Shown here: one piece after another, positions 9,054 to 17,828 of the stretch
Layout of the letters: every line of letters starts with the position of its first letter
Position numbering within the stretch: position 1 is the first letter of the stretch
Assembly (NCBI RefSeq): GCF_900005615.1
Contig: NZ_LN832559.1
Location: 2,867,001-2,931,000 of the forward strand
DNA from: Paracoccus aminovorans
GTDB taxonomy: Bacteria; Pseudomonadota; Alphaproteobacteria; Rhodobacterales; Rhodobacteraceae
Reading direction: 5' to 3'
Length of the DNA: 64,000 nt
Position numbers and translations under genes: made by a program
The notes under the pieces: generated by a model
Database searches by the model: none
The model's input: the letters and a program-made list of their open reading frames with translations, nothing else
Told to the model about the DNA's origin: nothing

Positions 9054-10115
9054 ATGACCCTGATCCCGACCCTGACCGAGACCCTTTCGCGCGCCCGCGC
9101 CGACCTGCGCATGGGCCTGCCCGTGGTCATCGGCGGCCATCTGGTCGCCGCGGTCGAGACGCTGGCCGCCCCCCGGCTGCAGGCGATGCGCGCGCTCGGC
9201 CCCGCCGTTCTGGCGATCACCGAGCCGCGGGCCGAGACGCTGAAGGCGCGGGTCTACGACGGCGACCTGGCGCGGGTCGAGGTGCCGGGCGACGCCGATC
9301 TGTCCTGGCTGCGCGCCGTGGCCGATCCGGCGGGCGACCTGATGACGCCGATGAAGGGGCCGTTCCGCAGCCCGCGCGGCGGCGATGTCGCCGCCCATCG
9401 CGCCGGCATCGCGCTGGCGAAATCGGCGCAGCTGCTGCCGGCGGTGCTGGTGGTGCCGGTGGCCGCCCCGCCGCAAGAGCTGACGCGGCTTTCGCCCGGC
9501 CCGGCGCTGGCGCAGATGGCGGCCGAGGCGGCGATGGCGCCGGTGGCCGCCGCCCGCCTGCCGCTGCTGGCGGCCGAGAACGCGAAACTGCACATCTTCC
9601 GCCCCGACAATGGCGAGGCCGAACATTACGCGGTCGAGATCGGCGCCCCCTCGCGCACGGCGCCGGTGCTGGCGCGGCTGCATTCCGCCTGTTTCACCGG
9701 CGACGTGCTGGGCAGCCTGAAATGCGACTGTGGTCCGCAGTTGCATGCCGCGCTGCAGGCCATGGGGCAGGCTGGCGAAGGCGTGCTGCTGTATCTCAAC
9801 CAGGAAGGCCGCGGCATCGGGCTGGCGAACAAGATGCGGGCCTATGCGCTGCAGAACCAGGGCTTCGACACCGTCGAGGCCAACCACCGCCTGGGCTTCC
9901 AGGACGACGAGCGCGACTTTCGCATCGGCGCCGGCATCCTGCGCCGCATGGGTTTCGGCGCGGTGCGGCTGATGACCAACAATCCGCGCAAGGTCGCCAT
10001 GCTGGAAAGCCACGGCATCGCTGTGGCCGAGCGGGTGCCGCTGGTCACGCCGCGCAACCGCCACAACACCGGTTACCTGGACGTCAAAGCCGCGAAATCC
10101 GGGCATCTGCTGTGA
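9054..10115 (+). CDS. ribA: GTP cyclohydrolase II with divergent N-terminal domain
   Basis: 353 residues. The C-terminal half (about 150-353) is GTP cyclohydrolase II, the first step of riboflavin synthesis. It has the three zinc cysteines in CFTGDVLGSLKCDCG, the GTP-binding LNQEGRGIGL and the C-terminal NRHNTGYLDVK. The N-terminal about 145 residues resemble a degenerate DHBP-synthase (RibB-like) domain, as in many alphaproteobacterial proteins of this length. I see no intact RibB active-site motifs, so that half is probably catalytically dead (inference). The gene overlaps the next one by 4 bp (GTGA). Confidence 0.9.
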   Translation: MTLIPTLTETLSRARADLRMGLPVVIGGHLVAAVETLAAPRLQAMRALGPAVLAITEPRAETLKARVYDGDLARVEVPGDADLSWLRAVADPAGDLMTPMKGPFRSPRGGDVAAHRAGIALAKSAQLLPAVLVVPVAAPPQELTRLSPGPALAQMAAEAAMAPVAAARLPLLAAENAKLHIFRPDNGEAEHYAVEIGAPSRTAPVLARLHSACFTGDVLGSLKCDCGPQLHAALQAMGQAGEGVLLYLNQEGRGIGLANKMRAYALQNQGFDTVEANHRLGFQDDERDFRIGAGILRRMGFGAVRLMTNNPRKVAMLESHGIAVAERVPLVTPRNRHNTGYLDVKAAKSGHLL

Positions 10116-10642
10116 TCCGCCTGACGCCGATGGGGCTTTGGGCCCGCGGCCGGGTCCTGCCGTGCAGCATCGGCCGTGGCGGGCTGACGCCGACCAAGCG
10201 CGAGGGCGACGGCGCCACGCCGCTGGGTCGGCACCGCATCGTCGGGCTGCTCTATCGGCCCGACCGGATGGCGCGGCCGGCGGCATGGGCGCAGCCGATC
10301 CTGCCCGGGGACCTGTGGTGCGACGCCTCCGGGCATCCGGCCTACAACCACGCCACCCGCGCGCCCTTCGCCGCCAGCCACGAGGCGATGCGCCGGCCCG
10401 ACCCGCTTTACGACATCGTGCTGGTCACCGACTGGAACTGGCCGGATGCCCGGCCGGGCGCAGGTTCGGCGATCTTCCTGCACCAATGGCGCCGGCCGGG
10501 CTTTCCGACCGCCGGCTGCATCGCCATGGCCCGGCGCGACCTTGCCTGGCTGGCCTCGGTGCTGCGGCCGGGCGAGGAGCTGCTGGTCCCCGCCCTGCCC
10601 CGCTGGCCCGCGCGACGGCGCCAGGATCAGCGCGCGGTATAG
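10112..10642 (+). CDS. L,D-transpeptidase (YkuD)-like protein
   Basis: 176 residues. The C-terminal region carries the L,D-transpeptidase active-site pattern: a His in FLHQWRRPG and then [14 protein letters not shown] with the nucleophilic Cys. The family cross-links peptidoglycan or attaches proteins to it. No signal peptide is visible, which is unusual for a periplasmic enzyme but common in this short subgroup ([11 protein letters not shown] near the N-terminus is typical). GTG 10112 overlaps the TGA of ribA, so translation is probably coupled. The 3' end overlaps the convergent SDR gene by 16 bp. Confidence 0.8.
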   Translation: MIRLTPMGLWARGRVLPCSIGRGGLTPTKREGDGATPLGRHRIVGLLYRPDRMARPAAWAQPILPGDLWCDASGHPAYNHATRAPFAASHEAMRRPDPLYDIVLVTDWNWPDARPGAGSAIFLHQWRRPGFPTAGCIAMARRDLAWLASVLRPGEELLVPALPRWPARRRQDQRAV

Positions 10643-11376
10643 CCGCCGTCCACCAGATGATAGCTGCCGGTGATGAAGCTCGCCCGGTCCGAGAGCAGGA
10701 AGGCCACCAGCGCCGCCACCTCCTCGGCCCGGCCCAGCCGACCGACCGGGTGGCGCGACACCAGCATCTGCTTCGTCTCCTGGTCCATGTGGTCCAGCAG
10801 CGGCGTGTCGATGAAGGCCGGGCCGACCGAGTTCACCCGGATGCCCTGCGTCGCATATTCCATCGCCGCGTTCTTGGTCATGCCGACCACCGCATGCTTG
10901 GCCGAGACATAGGCCGGGGCGCCGTCGAAGCCGACCGATCCCAGGATCGAGGCCATGTTCACGATCGCCCCGCCGCCCGATTCCAGCATCGCCGGAATGC
11001 CGAAACGCATGCCGTAGAAGACGGCGTTCAGGTTGATGTCGATGACTTTCTTCCAGCCGTCCAGCGGATATGCCCCGGTCGGGGCGCTGGGGCCGCCGAT
11101 GCCGGCGTTGTTGACCAGCAGGTGCAGCCCTCCCAACGCCTTGGCGGCATCGACGGCCTTGCGGACCTGTTCGGGATCGGCGACGTCGCCGGCGACCGCC
11201 TTGGCCTTGCCGCCGGCTGCCACGATCTTCGCCGCCGTGGCCTGGGCGGTCTCCTCATGCAGGTCGGCCGCCACCACCGTGGCGCCCGAGGCGGCAAGCT
11301 CCAGCGCTATGGCCTCGCCCAGCCCCGAACCGGCGCCGGTGACCAGGGCGATCTTGTCGTCGAAGCGAATGTCCAT
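10627..11376 (-). CDS. Short-chain dehydrogenase/reductase (FabG-like)
   Basis: 249 residues, classical SDR. The nucleotide-binding TGAGSGLGE is at residues about 13-21, NNAG at about 90, and the catalytic YVSAK (Tyr and Lys, spacing YxxxK) at about 155. The C-terminal [13 protein letters not shown] is typical of 3-oxoacyl-ACP reductase or glucose-dehydrogenase-like members. It would reduce or oxidise a ketone/alcohol with NAD(P)H. The substrate is unknown and no pathway genes adjoin it. ATG 11376 has a CAGGAGAAT site. The gene converges on the L,D-transpeptidase gene with a short 3' overlap. Confidence 0.85.
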   Translation of the reverse strand: MDIRFDDKIALVTGAGSGLGEAIALELAASGATVVAADLHEETAQATAAKIVAAGGKAKAVAGDVADPEQVRKAVDAAKALGGLHLLVNNAGIGGPSAPTGAYPLDGWKKVIDINLNAVFYGMRFGIPAMLESGGGAIVNMASILGSVGFDGAPAYVSAKHAVVGMTKNAAMEYATQGIRVNSVGPAFIDTPLLDHMDQETKQMLVSRHPVGRLGRAEEVAALVAFLLSDRASFITGSYHLVDGGYTAR

Positions 11377-11640
11377 CGGATTCTCCTGCGCTGTTCCGGC
11401 AGGGATCATAGCCCGGCGCAAGGCGCCGCGTCCCTGCGACCGATCGCATCAACGCCGGGGTGGCCCGCGGGTTTCGGCTACCAGGAGGCTGCCGAAGACG
11501 TCCCGCGACGGGGCATAGTCGAGCAGAAAGCGGAAAACTTGCCCCGAACCGGCCGGAATGACCTGCCTTCCGACCGGAATTTGGCCGGTCTGGAACAATT
11601 TCGTCCCGACACCCTCTCGGAATACTTCTTCAGCAGCCTG

Positions 11641-12828
11641 CTAGAGCGGTCCCGTCCGCCACAGCCGCACCTTCAGCCCGCCATGGGCGACATAAGGTCC
11701 CGGTTCACGGAACGGCAGGCCGGTGGCGCGGGCCAGTTGCGCGTCGCTGGTCACCAGCCCCACGCGCCAGCCGCGGAAGCGCATGCGCAACACCTCGCCC
11801 ATGGCCGCGTGCAGGCAGAAGAGCGGCCCCTTGTTGCCGATCCGCGCGCCATAGGGCGGGTTGACGATCACCAGGCCGGGCGGGCCTTCGGGGCGCTGCA
11901 GTTCGGCAACGGCGCCGGTCTGGAAGTCGGTAAGGTCCTGCACGCCGGCGCGCTCGGCGTTCTCGCGGCTCATGCGGATGGCGCCGGCGTCGCGGTCGCG
12001 GCCATGGTGGCGCAGCGCCGGTGCGGGCGGTGCGGCAGCCGTCGCCCGCATCGCCTGCCACGCTTCGGGATCGAAAGACCTCAGCTGCTGGAAGGCGAAG
12101 TCGCGCAGCCGGCCCGGGGCCAGCCCGGCGGCGATCTCGGCCGCCTCGATGACGAAGGTGCCCGAGCCGCACATCGGATCCAGCACCGGCTCGCGCCCGT
12201 CGAAACCGCATTGGCGCAGGAACATCGCCGCCATGGTCTCGCGCATCGGCGCCTTGCCGACGGCCTGCTTGTGGCCGCGCTTGTGCAACGATTCGCCCGA
12301 GGTATCCAGGCTGAGCGTGCAAAGATCGTCCTCAAGCCGGATCTTCAGCGTGACCGGGGCATCGTCGGCGAAGGCGACGCCCAGCGTATCGCGAAGGGCG
12401 GCCTCGACGCGCTGGATGATGGCGCCGGCGTGATAGATGCGCGACTTGCGGCTGGTCGCCTCCAGCCGCAGCGGCACCTCGGGGCGCAGCCAGTCGGCCC
12501 AGGGAAAGCGGCGCGCGCGCTTGTCCAGCTGCGCCGGGTGCATGGCACGGAAGGCGCCAATGCGGGCCAGCACGCGGGTGGCGCCGCGCAGATGCAGGTT
12601 CGCGCGCCAGACCTCGGGCCAGCCGCCGGTGAAGGCAACGCCGCCGGGCTGGACCTGCGCGTCAAAGCCCAGCGCCCGCGCCTCGGCGGCCAGCGGCTCT
12701 TCGAGGCCGGGGGTGGCGACCAGGAAGATCTCCATCCGCGCGGGATCGGCGGCCAGCGGCGCGGCTTCGGGCCGGGGGGTGTCGGAAAGGGGCGGCTTGC
12801 GGGCGGGCTGGGTCTTGCGGGGCGTCAT
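11641..12828 (-). CDS. THUMP-domain class I SAM-dependent RNA methyltransferase (RlmL/YpsC-like)
   Basis: 395 residues. A THUMP RNA-binding region (about 80-175) is followed by a Rossmann methyltransferase domain with DPMCGSGTF (SAM-binding loop, about 220) and the N6/N2-methylation motif NPPYG (about 325). Related proteins methylate guanine in 23S rRNA. The usual N-terminus MEIFLVATPGLEE lies at residue 32, so translation could begin there; the longer start at 12828 adds a basic, proline-rich tail. The stop codon TAG begins the same TAGCAGGCTGCTGAA motif seen after two other minus-strand genes. There is a 159-bp gap to the divergent VOC gene. Confidence 0.88.
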   Translation of the reverse strand: MTPRKTQPARKPPLSDTPRPEAAPLAADPARMEIFLVATPGLEEPLAAEARALGFDAQVQPGGVAFTGGWPEVWRANLHLRGATRVLARIGAFRAMHPAQLDKRARRFPWADWLRPEVPLRLEATSRKSRIYHAGAIIQRVEAALRDTLGVAFADDAPVTLKIRLEDDLCTLSLDTSGESLHKRGHKQAVGKAPMRETMAAMFLRQCGFDGREPVLDPMCGSGTFVIEAAEIAAGLAPGRLRDFAFQQLRSFDPEAWQAMRATAAAPPAPALRHHGRDRDAGAIRMSRENAERAGVQDLTDFQTGAVAELQRPEGPPGLVIVNPPYGARIGNKGPLFCLHAAMGEVLRMRFRGWRVGLVTSDAQLARATGLPFREPGPYVAHGGLKVRLWRTGPL

Positions 12829-12987
12829 CTGGTTCCGGCGGCGAAAGGCCCCGCATCATGCGCCCTGGCGCCGGCGAAGGCAATGCGGCGGAATTGCCGC
12901 CGGTGTGGCGACAGTCTTCCGCGACTGCCGCCGTTTCCGGCGCTTCGTGCGGCGCTTATCTTGGGCGCAAGGATCAAGGAGACCATC

Positions 12988-13782
12988 ATGGCCACAAGCG
13001 ACGCGCCCCTTCAGGTCAGCCAGGTTGCGCTGATCGTGAACGACCTCGACCGCGTCGGGGATTTCTACCGCTCGGTCATCGGGCTGGAGCGCCTCTCCGG
13101 CAGCGGCGAGGACCTGGTTCTGGGCGCGGGCGACCTGCCGTTGCTGGAGCTGCGCCGCGACGCCGCCGCGCGCCGGCGCCCGCATGAGGCGGGGCTGTTC
13201 CATACCGCCTTCCTGCTGCCCGACCGCCGGGATCTGGGTGCCTGGCTGCGGCATGCGGCCGGGCGGCAGCTGCGGCTCGACGGCGCCTCGGACCATCTGG
13301 TCAGCGAGGCGCTGTATCTGCGCGACCCCGAAGGCAACGGCATCGAGCTTTATGCCGACCGTCCGCGCGCCGCCTGGCAGACGGATGGGCGGCAGGTGCG
13401 GATGGATACCCTGCCCCTGGACCTGCAGACCCTGGCCGCGGCTGCCGACCGGCCCTGGACCGGCGCGCCCCAGGGCAGCGTGGTCGGCCACGTCCACCTG
13501 CAGGTCGGCGACATCGCCGAAGCCGAGGCCTTCTACATGGGCCGGCTGGGCATGGATCGCAGCGCACAGGTTTTCGGCGCCAGCTTCTTCGCCACCGGCG
13601 GCTATCACCATCACCTGGCGGGCAACATCTGGCAGAGCCGAGGGGCCGGCCGCCGCAGCCCCGACTCGACCGGCCTGGCCGAGGTGGTGCTGGCCGCCGA
13701 TGCCGCGGCGATGGCCGCGCTGCCGGGGCAGGCACTCACCGATCCCTGGGGCACGCGGTTCAGGATCGCCGCGAAGGGCTGA
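12988..13782 (+). CDS. Two-domain VOC (glyoxalase/catechol-dioxygenase-like, CatE type) protein
   Basis: 264 residues made of two VOC modules. The first (about 10-125) has metal-ligand candidates in LFHTAFLL and NGIELYAD; the second (about 160-260) begins VGHVHLQVGD. This fits extradiol dioxygenase or YfiE/CatE-like proteins that act on catechols, but enzyme activity is not proven. The second module lacks a clear terminal Glu, so only one metal site may be complete. ATG 12988 has AAGGAGA upstream. It is monocistronic, followed by two GC hairpins and the recurring tail motif. Confidence 0.8.
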   Translation: MATSDAPLQVSQVALIVNDLDRVGDFYRSVIGLERLSGSGEDLVLGAGDLPLLELRRDAAARRRPHEAGLFHTAFLLPDRRDLGAWLRHAAGRQLRLDGASDHLVSEALYLRDPEGNGIELYADRPRAAWQTDGRQVRMDTLPLDLQTLAAAADRPWTGAPQGSVVGHVHLQVGDIAEAEAFYMGRLGMDRSAQVFGASFFATGGYHHHLAGNIWQSRGAGRRSPDSTGLAEVVLAADAAAMAALPGQALTDPWGTRFRIAAKG

Positions 13783-13790
13783 GCGGCACC

Positions 13791-13871
13791 GGGGGCTCTG
13801 CCCCCACGCGGCACCGCCCCCTCAATGGGGGCGAGGCCGCGTTCCCCCGGAGCATGTGCGAAACGGTGAAG
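13791..13871 (+). terminator. Double GC hairpin plus conserved tail after the VOC gene
   Basis: Two hairpins, GGGGGC-TCT-GCCCCC and a longer one whose outer arms are CGCGGC/GCCGCG, are followed by CGGAGCATGTGCGAAACGG. This is a diverged copy of the tail seen after three other genes. It lies between convergent genes. Confidence 0.5.
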
Positions 13872-13872
13872 A

Positions 13873-14661
13873 TCAGGCAGGACGCCAAAGGCCGCTGCGG
13901 CGGGTGAAGCGAAGCTGTTCGGGCGGGCGAAAGCCGGGCTCGTCCATCGGCGCGACATGGCGTTCCACCCGCAGGTTGGGCCCGTCGAAGTCCAGGGTGG
14001 CGAATTCGTTCTGGCGATCTCCGGGGCGGGCGCAAAGCGCCGTGCCCGCCTGCACCTGAAGGATCGGCCGGCCGCTTTCGCCCTGGAAGGCGCCGATCGA
14101 CCAGAGATGCAGGTGCCCGGTCAGCACCAGCTGCACGCCCTGGGTCTCGAATCGGACCAGGGCGTCGGGGGCGCCCTTCATCAGCGCCTTGTCGACCTCG
14201 GGCCGCTGCTGCATCGGGTGGTGCAGGGCGGCGATGTTGACGCAATCGGGCTGGATCGCCGCGACCACGCGCGCGACCTGGGCCGAAGAGATGGCGCCGC
14301 GCTGCCAGGACATCGGATCGACGCTGTTCACGCCTTGCACGCGCACCGCCCCGACATGGCCCACCGGCTCCAGGTTGCGGGCGATGGCGCGGCGCCAGCG
14401 GCGATAGGGCCGCATCATCCGGTCCGCCAGCTTGTAGAGCGGGATGTCGTGATTGCCCGGCACCGCGATCAAAGGCGCCTCGATCCGGCGCAGGAACGCC
14501 GCGGCTTGGGCGAATTGCGCCGAGCGGCCGCGATGGGTCAGGTCGCCTGTCACCACCACCAGATCGGCGCGGGCGGCATTGACCAGGTCCAGCAGCGGCT
14601 CGACCAAGGCCACGCGTTCATAGCCGAAATGCAGGTCCGACAGGTGCAGGATCCGCGTCAT
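13873..14661 (-). CDS. Metallophosphoesterase (calcineurin-like)
   Basis: 262 residues. All metal-binding blocks of the calcineurin-like superfamily are present: HLSDLHFG (residues 6-13), VVTGDLTHRG (about 37), VPGNHD (about 68), AALHHPMQ (about 143) and TGHLHLW (about 180). It hydrolyses a phosphoester with a di-metal centre. The CpdA/cAMP-phosphodiesterase-like layout suggests a small soluble substrate, but this cannot be decided. The start overlaps the stop of the upstream lipid kinase gene by 4 bp (ATGA), so the two form an operon and may act in related lipid or nucleotide metabolism. Confidence 0.88.
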   Translation of the reverse strand: MTRILHLSDLHFGYERVALVEPLLDLVNAARADLVVVTGDLTHRGRSAQFAQAAAFLRRIEAPLIAVPGNHDIPLYKLADRMMRPYRRWRRAIARNLEPVGHVGAVRVQGVNSVDPMSWQRGAISSAQVARVVAAIQPDCVNIAALHHPMQQRPEVDKALMKGAPDALVRFETQGVQLVLTGHLHLWSIGAFQGESGRPILQVQAGTALCARPGDRQNEFATLDFDGPNLRVERHVAPMDEPGFRPPEQLRFTRRSGLWRPA

Positions 14662-15620
14662 GCCGCGTCGCGGCCCCCGCTGCCCGCCGGCACCAGGACC
14701 TTCAGCGCGCCCTTGCGCACACGGATGCGAAAGGGCGAATCCATCCAGGTCTTTTCGCCGTCATGGGCGACATATTCATGGGCGGGCAGGGTTTCCAGCG
14801 CGATCTCCTCGGCGCAGACCAGGTTGAAATCGGCATAGCGCGCCGTCTTGCCCAGGGCCAGCCGCAGCGCCGAGCGCACCAGCGGCCAGGGCCGCCGGGC
14901 CCGCGCCACCAGAAGCGCGAGCTGGCCCTTGCGCACGCAATCCGCACCCTCCAGCCCGAAACTGTCGAGCTGGTAGGCGCTTTTCGCCACGAAGGCCAGC
15001 GCGGTGGTGAAACGCCGCTCTTCGCCGCCGGCGCGCACCACCAGCCGCAACGGGTGGCGCAGGTTCCACATCGCCGCCACCGCCGACCAATAGGCGGCCA
15101 GACGTGAACGGCCCCAGCGCCGATAGATGCTTTCGCGCCGCCGCAGGATCTCGGGATAGGCGCCGAAACTGACGTTGTTGAGAAAGATCATGCCGTTCAT
15201 CTCGCCCACGTCGACATGGCGCAGAACCGGGGCGTCGAAGATGCGCAGCGCCTCCTCGACGGTTTCGCCCGAGCCGAGATCGCGGGCGAAATAGTTGAAG
15301 GTGCCGCCGGGGATCACCGCCATGGCGGTGTCGCTGCCGGCGACGGCGCTGGCCACCGCGGCCTGGGTGCCGTCGCCGCCGGCCGCGACGATCAGTTCGA
15401 CCCCGCGCGCCACCGCGTCGCGCGCCATCTCGGGCAGGGTGGCGCCCTCGTCGGTGCCGTGGATTTCCAGCGCGGCGACCCTGTCCTGCAACAGGCGGCG
15501 CAGCTCTTGCGCGATGTCCTGGCCCTGCTTGCGCCCCGAACCCCGGTTGACGATGACGCAGACCCGCGCCCCCGCAAGGTCGAAGCCGCTTTCGGCGGCC
15601 GGTTCGCCCTGTCCTGTCAT
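14658..15620 (-). CDS. Diacylglycerol kinase-family lipid kinase
   Basis: 320 residues. The DAGK catalytic domain shows the N-terminal VIVNRGSGRKQG, the nucleotide loop AAGGDGTQAAVA (about residue 82) and PGGTFNYFARDL (about residue 105). The C-terminal half is the beta-rich second domain of the YegS/DgkB type. It phosphorylates a lipid headgroup or related alcohol with ATP. ATG 15620 is used because family homology begins shortly after it; upstream frame extension is not homologous. It is co-transcribed with the metallophosphoesterase through an ATGA overlap. Confidence 0.87.
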   Translation of the reverse strand: MTGQGEPAAESGFDLAGARVCVIVNRGSGRKQGQDIAQELRRLLQDRVAALEIHGTDEGATLPEMARDAVARGVELIVAAGGDGTQAAVASAVAGSDTAMAVIPGGTFNYFARDLGSGETVEEALRIFDAPVLRHVDVGEMNGMIFLNNVSFGAYPEILRRRESIYRRWGRSRLAAYWSAVAAMWNLRHPLRLVVRAGGEERRFTTALAFVAKSAYQLDSFGLEGADCVRKGQLALLVARARRPWPLVRSALRLALGKTARYADFNLVCAEEIALETLPAHEYVAHDGEKTWMDSPFRIRVRKGALKVLVPAGSGGRDAA

Positions 15621-15983
15621 GCCCCTTGCCCCCTGGTGCTGGCTCCCCCTCGCAACCCGGTTCGGACGCCGGAGGTTCCGCAGCGCTTCCGGGCCTTTCC
15701 GTGCAGCCGCCCCAATCCTGATCTTTTTACTTGTCTTTGCCCGGCCGCTTTGACAGATTGCGCGCGGGAAGCCAAGGGAAGGGGTCGACAGGCCCTGTTC
15801 GGCTCGTCTGCTCCCTGGCGGAGCTGCGGCCATTTCGCCACCCGGCCATCGGTTACTGACCCAAGTGGGAGAATTCTGCCCCAGATCTGAACGCGGCATG
15901 TCCATGACTGCGCGAGGCGCGTCATCCCACCGCTGCGCAGCCCGTTCGGACGGGGAGGAAAGTTCTTTTAAAAGAGATGCATC
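15621..15983. promoter_or_regulatory. 363-bp divergent intergenic region upstream of the siderophore genes
   Basis: It holds no convincing gene. It should contain the promoters of the lipid kinase (-) and of dhbC (+). A TTGACA-like CTTTGACAGATTG occurs near 15750. I looked for Fur, Irr or RirA palindromes and found none I would defend. The dhbC start is preceded by an AAAAGAGA stretch. Confidence 0.4.
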
Positions 15984-17189
15984 ATGAACATCCGCCTGTC
16001 CGAGGCGCCCAAGACATCGGCGTCATCCGTGCCTGATCCGGTCCTTTTCGGCTTCAACGGGCCTTCGGGTCATGTGCTTGGCCGCGGCGCGGCCCGGCGG
16101 CTGCCCGCGGGCAATGCCGCCACACTGGGCAGCCGGGTCGCGACGGCGCTGGCCTCGGTCGGGGCCGAGGAGCTGATCGGCGGCGCCCTGCCCTTCGACC
16201 GCCGGGCCGAGGATTGCCTGTGGCAATGCCGCCGCGCCCCGGCGCCCGAGCCGACCGGCATCGCGCCCCGCGGCCTGCCGCTGCCGGACTGGCGGCTGCG
16301 GCACCAGCCCTCGGCCACGGATTACGCCCGCGCCGTCACCCGGGCGCTGGCGATGATGTACGAGGAATCCGGCCGCCAGAACGCGCTGGAAAAGATCGTG
16401 CTGGCCCGCACGCTTCTGGTCGAATCCCAGGCGCCGATCCCGGTCGAGGCGCTGATGTCGCGGCTGCATGCCGATCGCACCGTCACCGCCTTCCGCGTCG
16501 CGCTGCCCGCCGGTCCGGCCCATCCGCAGGACCGGGTGCTGTGCGGCGCCACGCCCGAACTGCTGGTGCAGAAGACCGGGCGGCTTGTGCTTTCGCATCC
16601 GCTGGCCGGCTCGGCGCGGCGGCTGGCCGACCCGGTCGCCGACCGCGAGGGCGCCGAGGCGCTGGCCGGCTCGGCCAAGGACCACCGCGAACATGCGCTG
16701 GTGGTCGAGGCGATCCTGGACACGCTGTCGCCCTATTGCCGCGACCTGTCCTGCCCCGAGGGCACGACCGTGACCTCGACCCGCAGCATGTGGCATCTGG
16801 GCACCCGGATCGAGGGGCGGCTGCGCGACGAGGACACGCCTTCGGTCGTGCTGGCCTCGGCGCTGCATCCGACCCCCGCCGTCTGCGGCGTGCCCACCAT
16901 GCGCGCCGCCAAGCTGATCGCCGAGCTTGAACCCGTCGCCCGGGACTTCTATGCCGGCGCCGTCGGTTGGTGCGACGGCAAGGGCGACGGCGCCTGGTAT
17001 GTCGCCATCCGATGCGCCGAGATCAGCGGCCGGCAAGCGCGGCTTTACGCGGGCGCGGGGATCGTCCCCGGCTCGGACCCGATGGCCGAGGCCGCCGAGA
17101 CCGGCGCGAAATTCGGCGCCTTCCTGGCCGCGCTGGGCCTACCGGCCGATGCCGGGCTGGAGGGCCTGCGCAAGGACGGAGAAGACTGA
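15984..17189 (+). CDS. dhbC: Isochorismate synthase (catechol siderophore)
   Basis: 401 residues, matching DhbC/EntC. It converts chorismate to isochorismate, the first step of 2,3-dihydroxybenzoate synthesis. Chorismate-binding signatures are visible: KIVLART (about 133), SHPLAGSARR (about 205), the catalytic-region HALVVEAI, the SALHPTPAVCG block (about 292) and the C-terminal YAGAGIVPGSDP. It is the first gene of a tightly packed + strand trio; its TGA overlaps the next start by one base. Together with isochorismatase and DHB dehydrogenase it forms a complete 2,3-DHB pathway. Iron control is expected from the pathway but no clear operator was seen. Confidence 0.93.
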   Translation: MNIRLSEAPKTSASSVPDPVLFGFNGPSGHVLGRGAARRLPAGNAATLGSRVATALASVGAEELIGGALPFDRRAEDCLWQCRRAPAPEPTGIAPRGLPLPDWRLRHQPSATDYARAVTRALAMMYEESGRQNALEKIVLARTLLVESQAPIPVEALMSRLHADRTVTAFRVALPAGPAHPQDRVLCGATPELLVQKTGRLVLSHPLAGSARRLADPVADREGAEALAGSAKDHREHALVVEAILDTLSPYCRDLSCPEGTTVTSTRSMWHLGTRIEGRLRDEDTPSVVLASALHPTPAVCGVPTMRAAKLIAELEPVARDFYAGAVGWCDGKGDGAWYVAIRCAEISGRQARLYAGAGIVPGSDPMAEAAETGAKFGAFLAALGLPADAGLEGLRKDGED

Positions 17190-17827
17190 TGGCCCTGCCC
17201 GGCATCGCCCCCTACGACCCGCCGATCCAAGGCGAACTGCCGCAGCCGCGCGGCCCCTGGCAGCCGCGCCGCGACCGGCTGGCGCTGCTGGTCCATGACA
17301 TGCAGCGCTATTTCTGCCGCCCCTTTCCCGAGGGCGCGCCGCTGGCACCGGTGGTCGCGAATATCGCCCGGCTGATCGCCGCGGCGCGGGCGGCGGGGGT
17401 GCCGGTCTTCTACACCGCGCAGAAGGGCGACCAGTTCCGCCCCGATCGCGGTTTGCAGGCCGACCTCTGGGGCCCGGGGATGAACGCCATCCCCGAGCAT
17501 GAGGAGATCCTGCCGGAGCTCGCGCCCGCCGCCGGCGATTTCGTCCTGCACAAGCACCGCTACAGCGCCTTTCAGCGGTCGAACCTGGAGCATCTGATGC
17601 GCGCGCGCGGCCGCGACCAGCTGATGATCTGCGGCATCTATGCCCATATCGGCTGCCTCGCCACCGCCGCCGAGGCGTTCCAGCGCGACATCGAGGCCTT
17701 TGCCGTCGCCGACGCCCAGGCCGATTTCTCACGCGAGAAGCATGATCTGGCGATGGGCTGGATCGCGGCGACCTGCGGGGTGCCGCTGACGACGGATCAC
17801 GCCCTGACCGCGCTGGGAGAGGAATGA
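17189..17827 (+). CDS. dhbB: Isochorismatase (2,3-dihydro-2,3-dihydroxybenzoate synthase), no carrier domain
   Basis: 212 residues. It hydrolyses the enol-ether of isochorismate to 2,3-dihydro-DHB and pyruvate. The catalytic triad of the family fits Asp in LLVHDMQRYF (about residue 37), Lys in VLHKHRYSAF and Cys in YAHIGCLATA. E. coli EntB is about 285 residues because it carries a C-terminal aryl carrier protein. That domain is missing here and a separate 78-residue carrier gene lies further on, on the other strand. Translation is coupled to dhbC (TGATG overlap) and the next gene begins 1 bp after its stop. Confidence 0.93.
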   Translation: MALPGIAPYDPPIQGELPQPRGPWQPRRDRLALLVHDMQRYFCRPFPEGAPLAPVVANIARLIAAARAAGVPVFYTAQKGDQFRPDRGLQADLWGPGMNAIPEHEEILPELAPAAGDFVLHKHRYSAFQRSNLEHLMRARGRDQLMICGIYAHIGCLATAAEAFQRDIEAFAVADAQADFSREKHDLAMGWIAATCGVPLTTDHALTALGEE

Positions 17828-17828
17828 C

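Noticed and set aside
15621..15983. A Fur or Irr box in front of the siderophore genes
   Set aside because: Only weak, non-palindromic AT-rich matches were seen, not enough to call a site.
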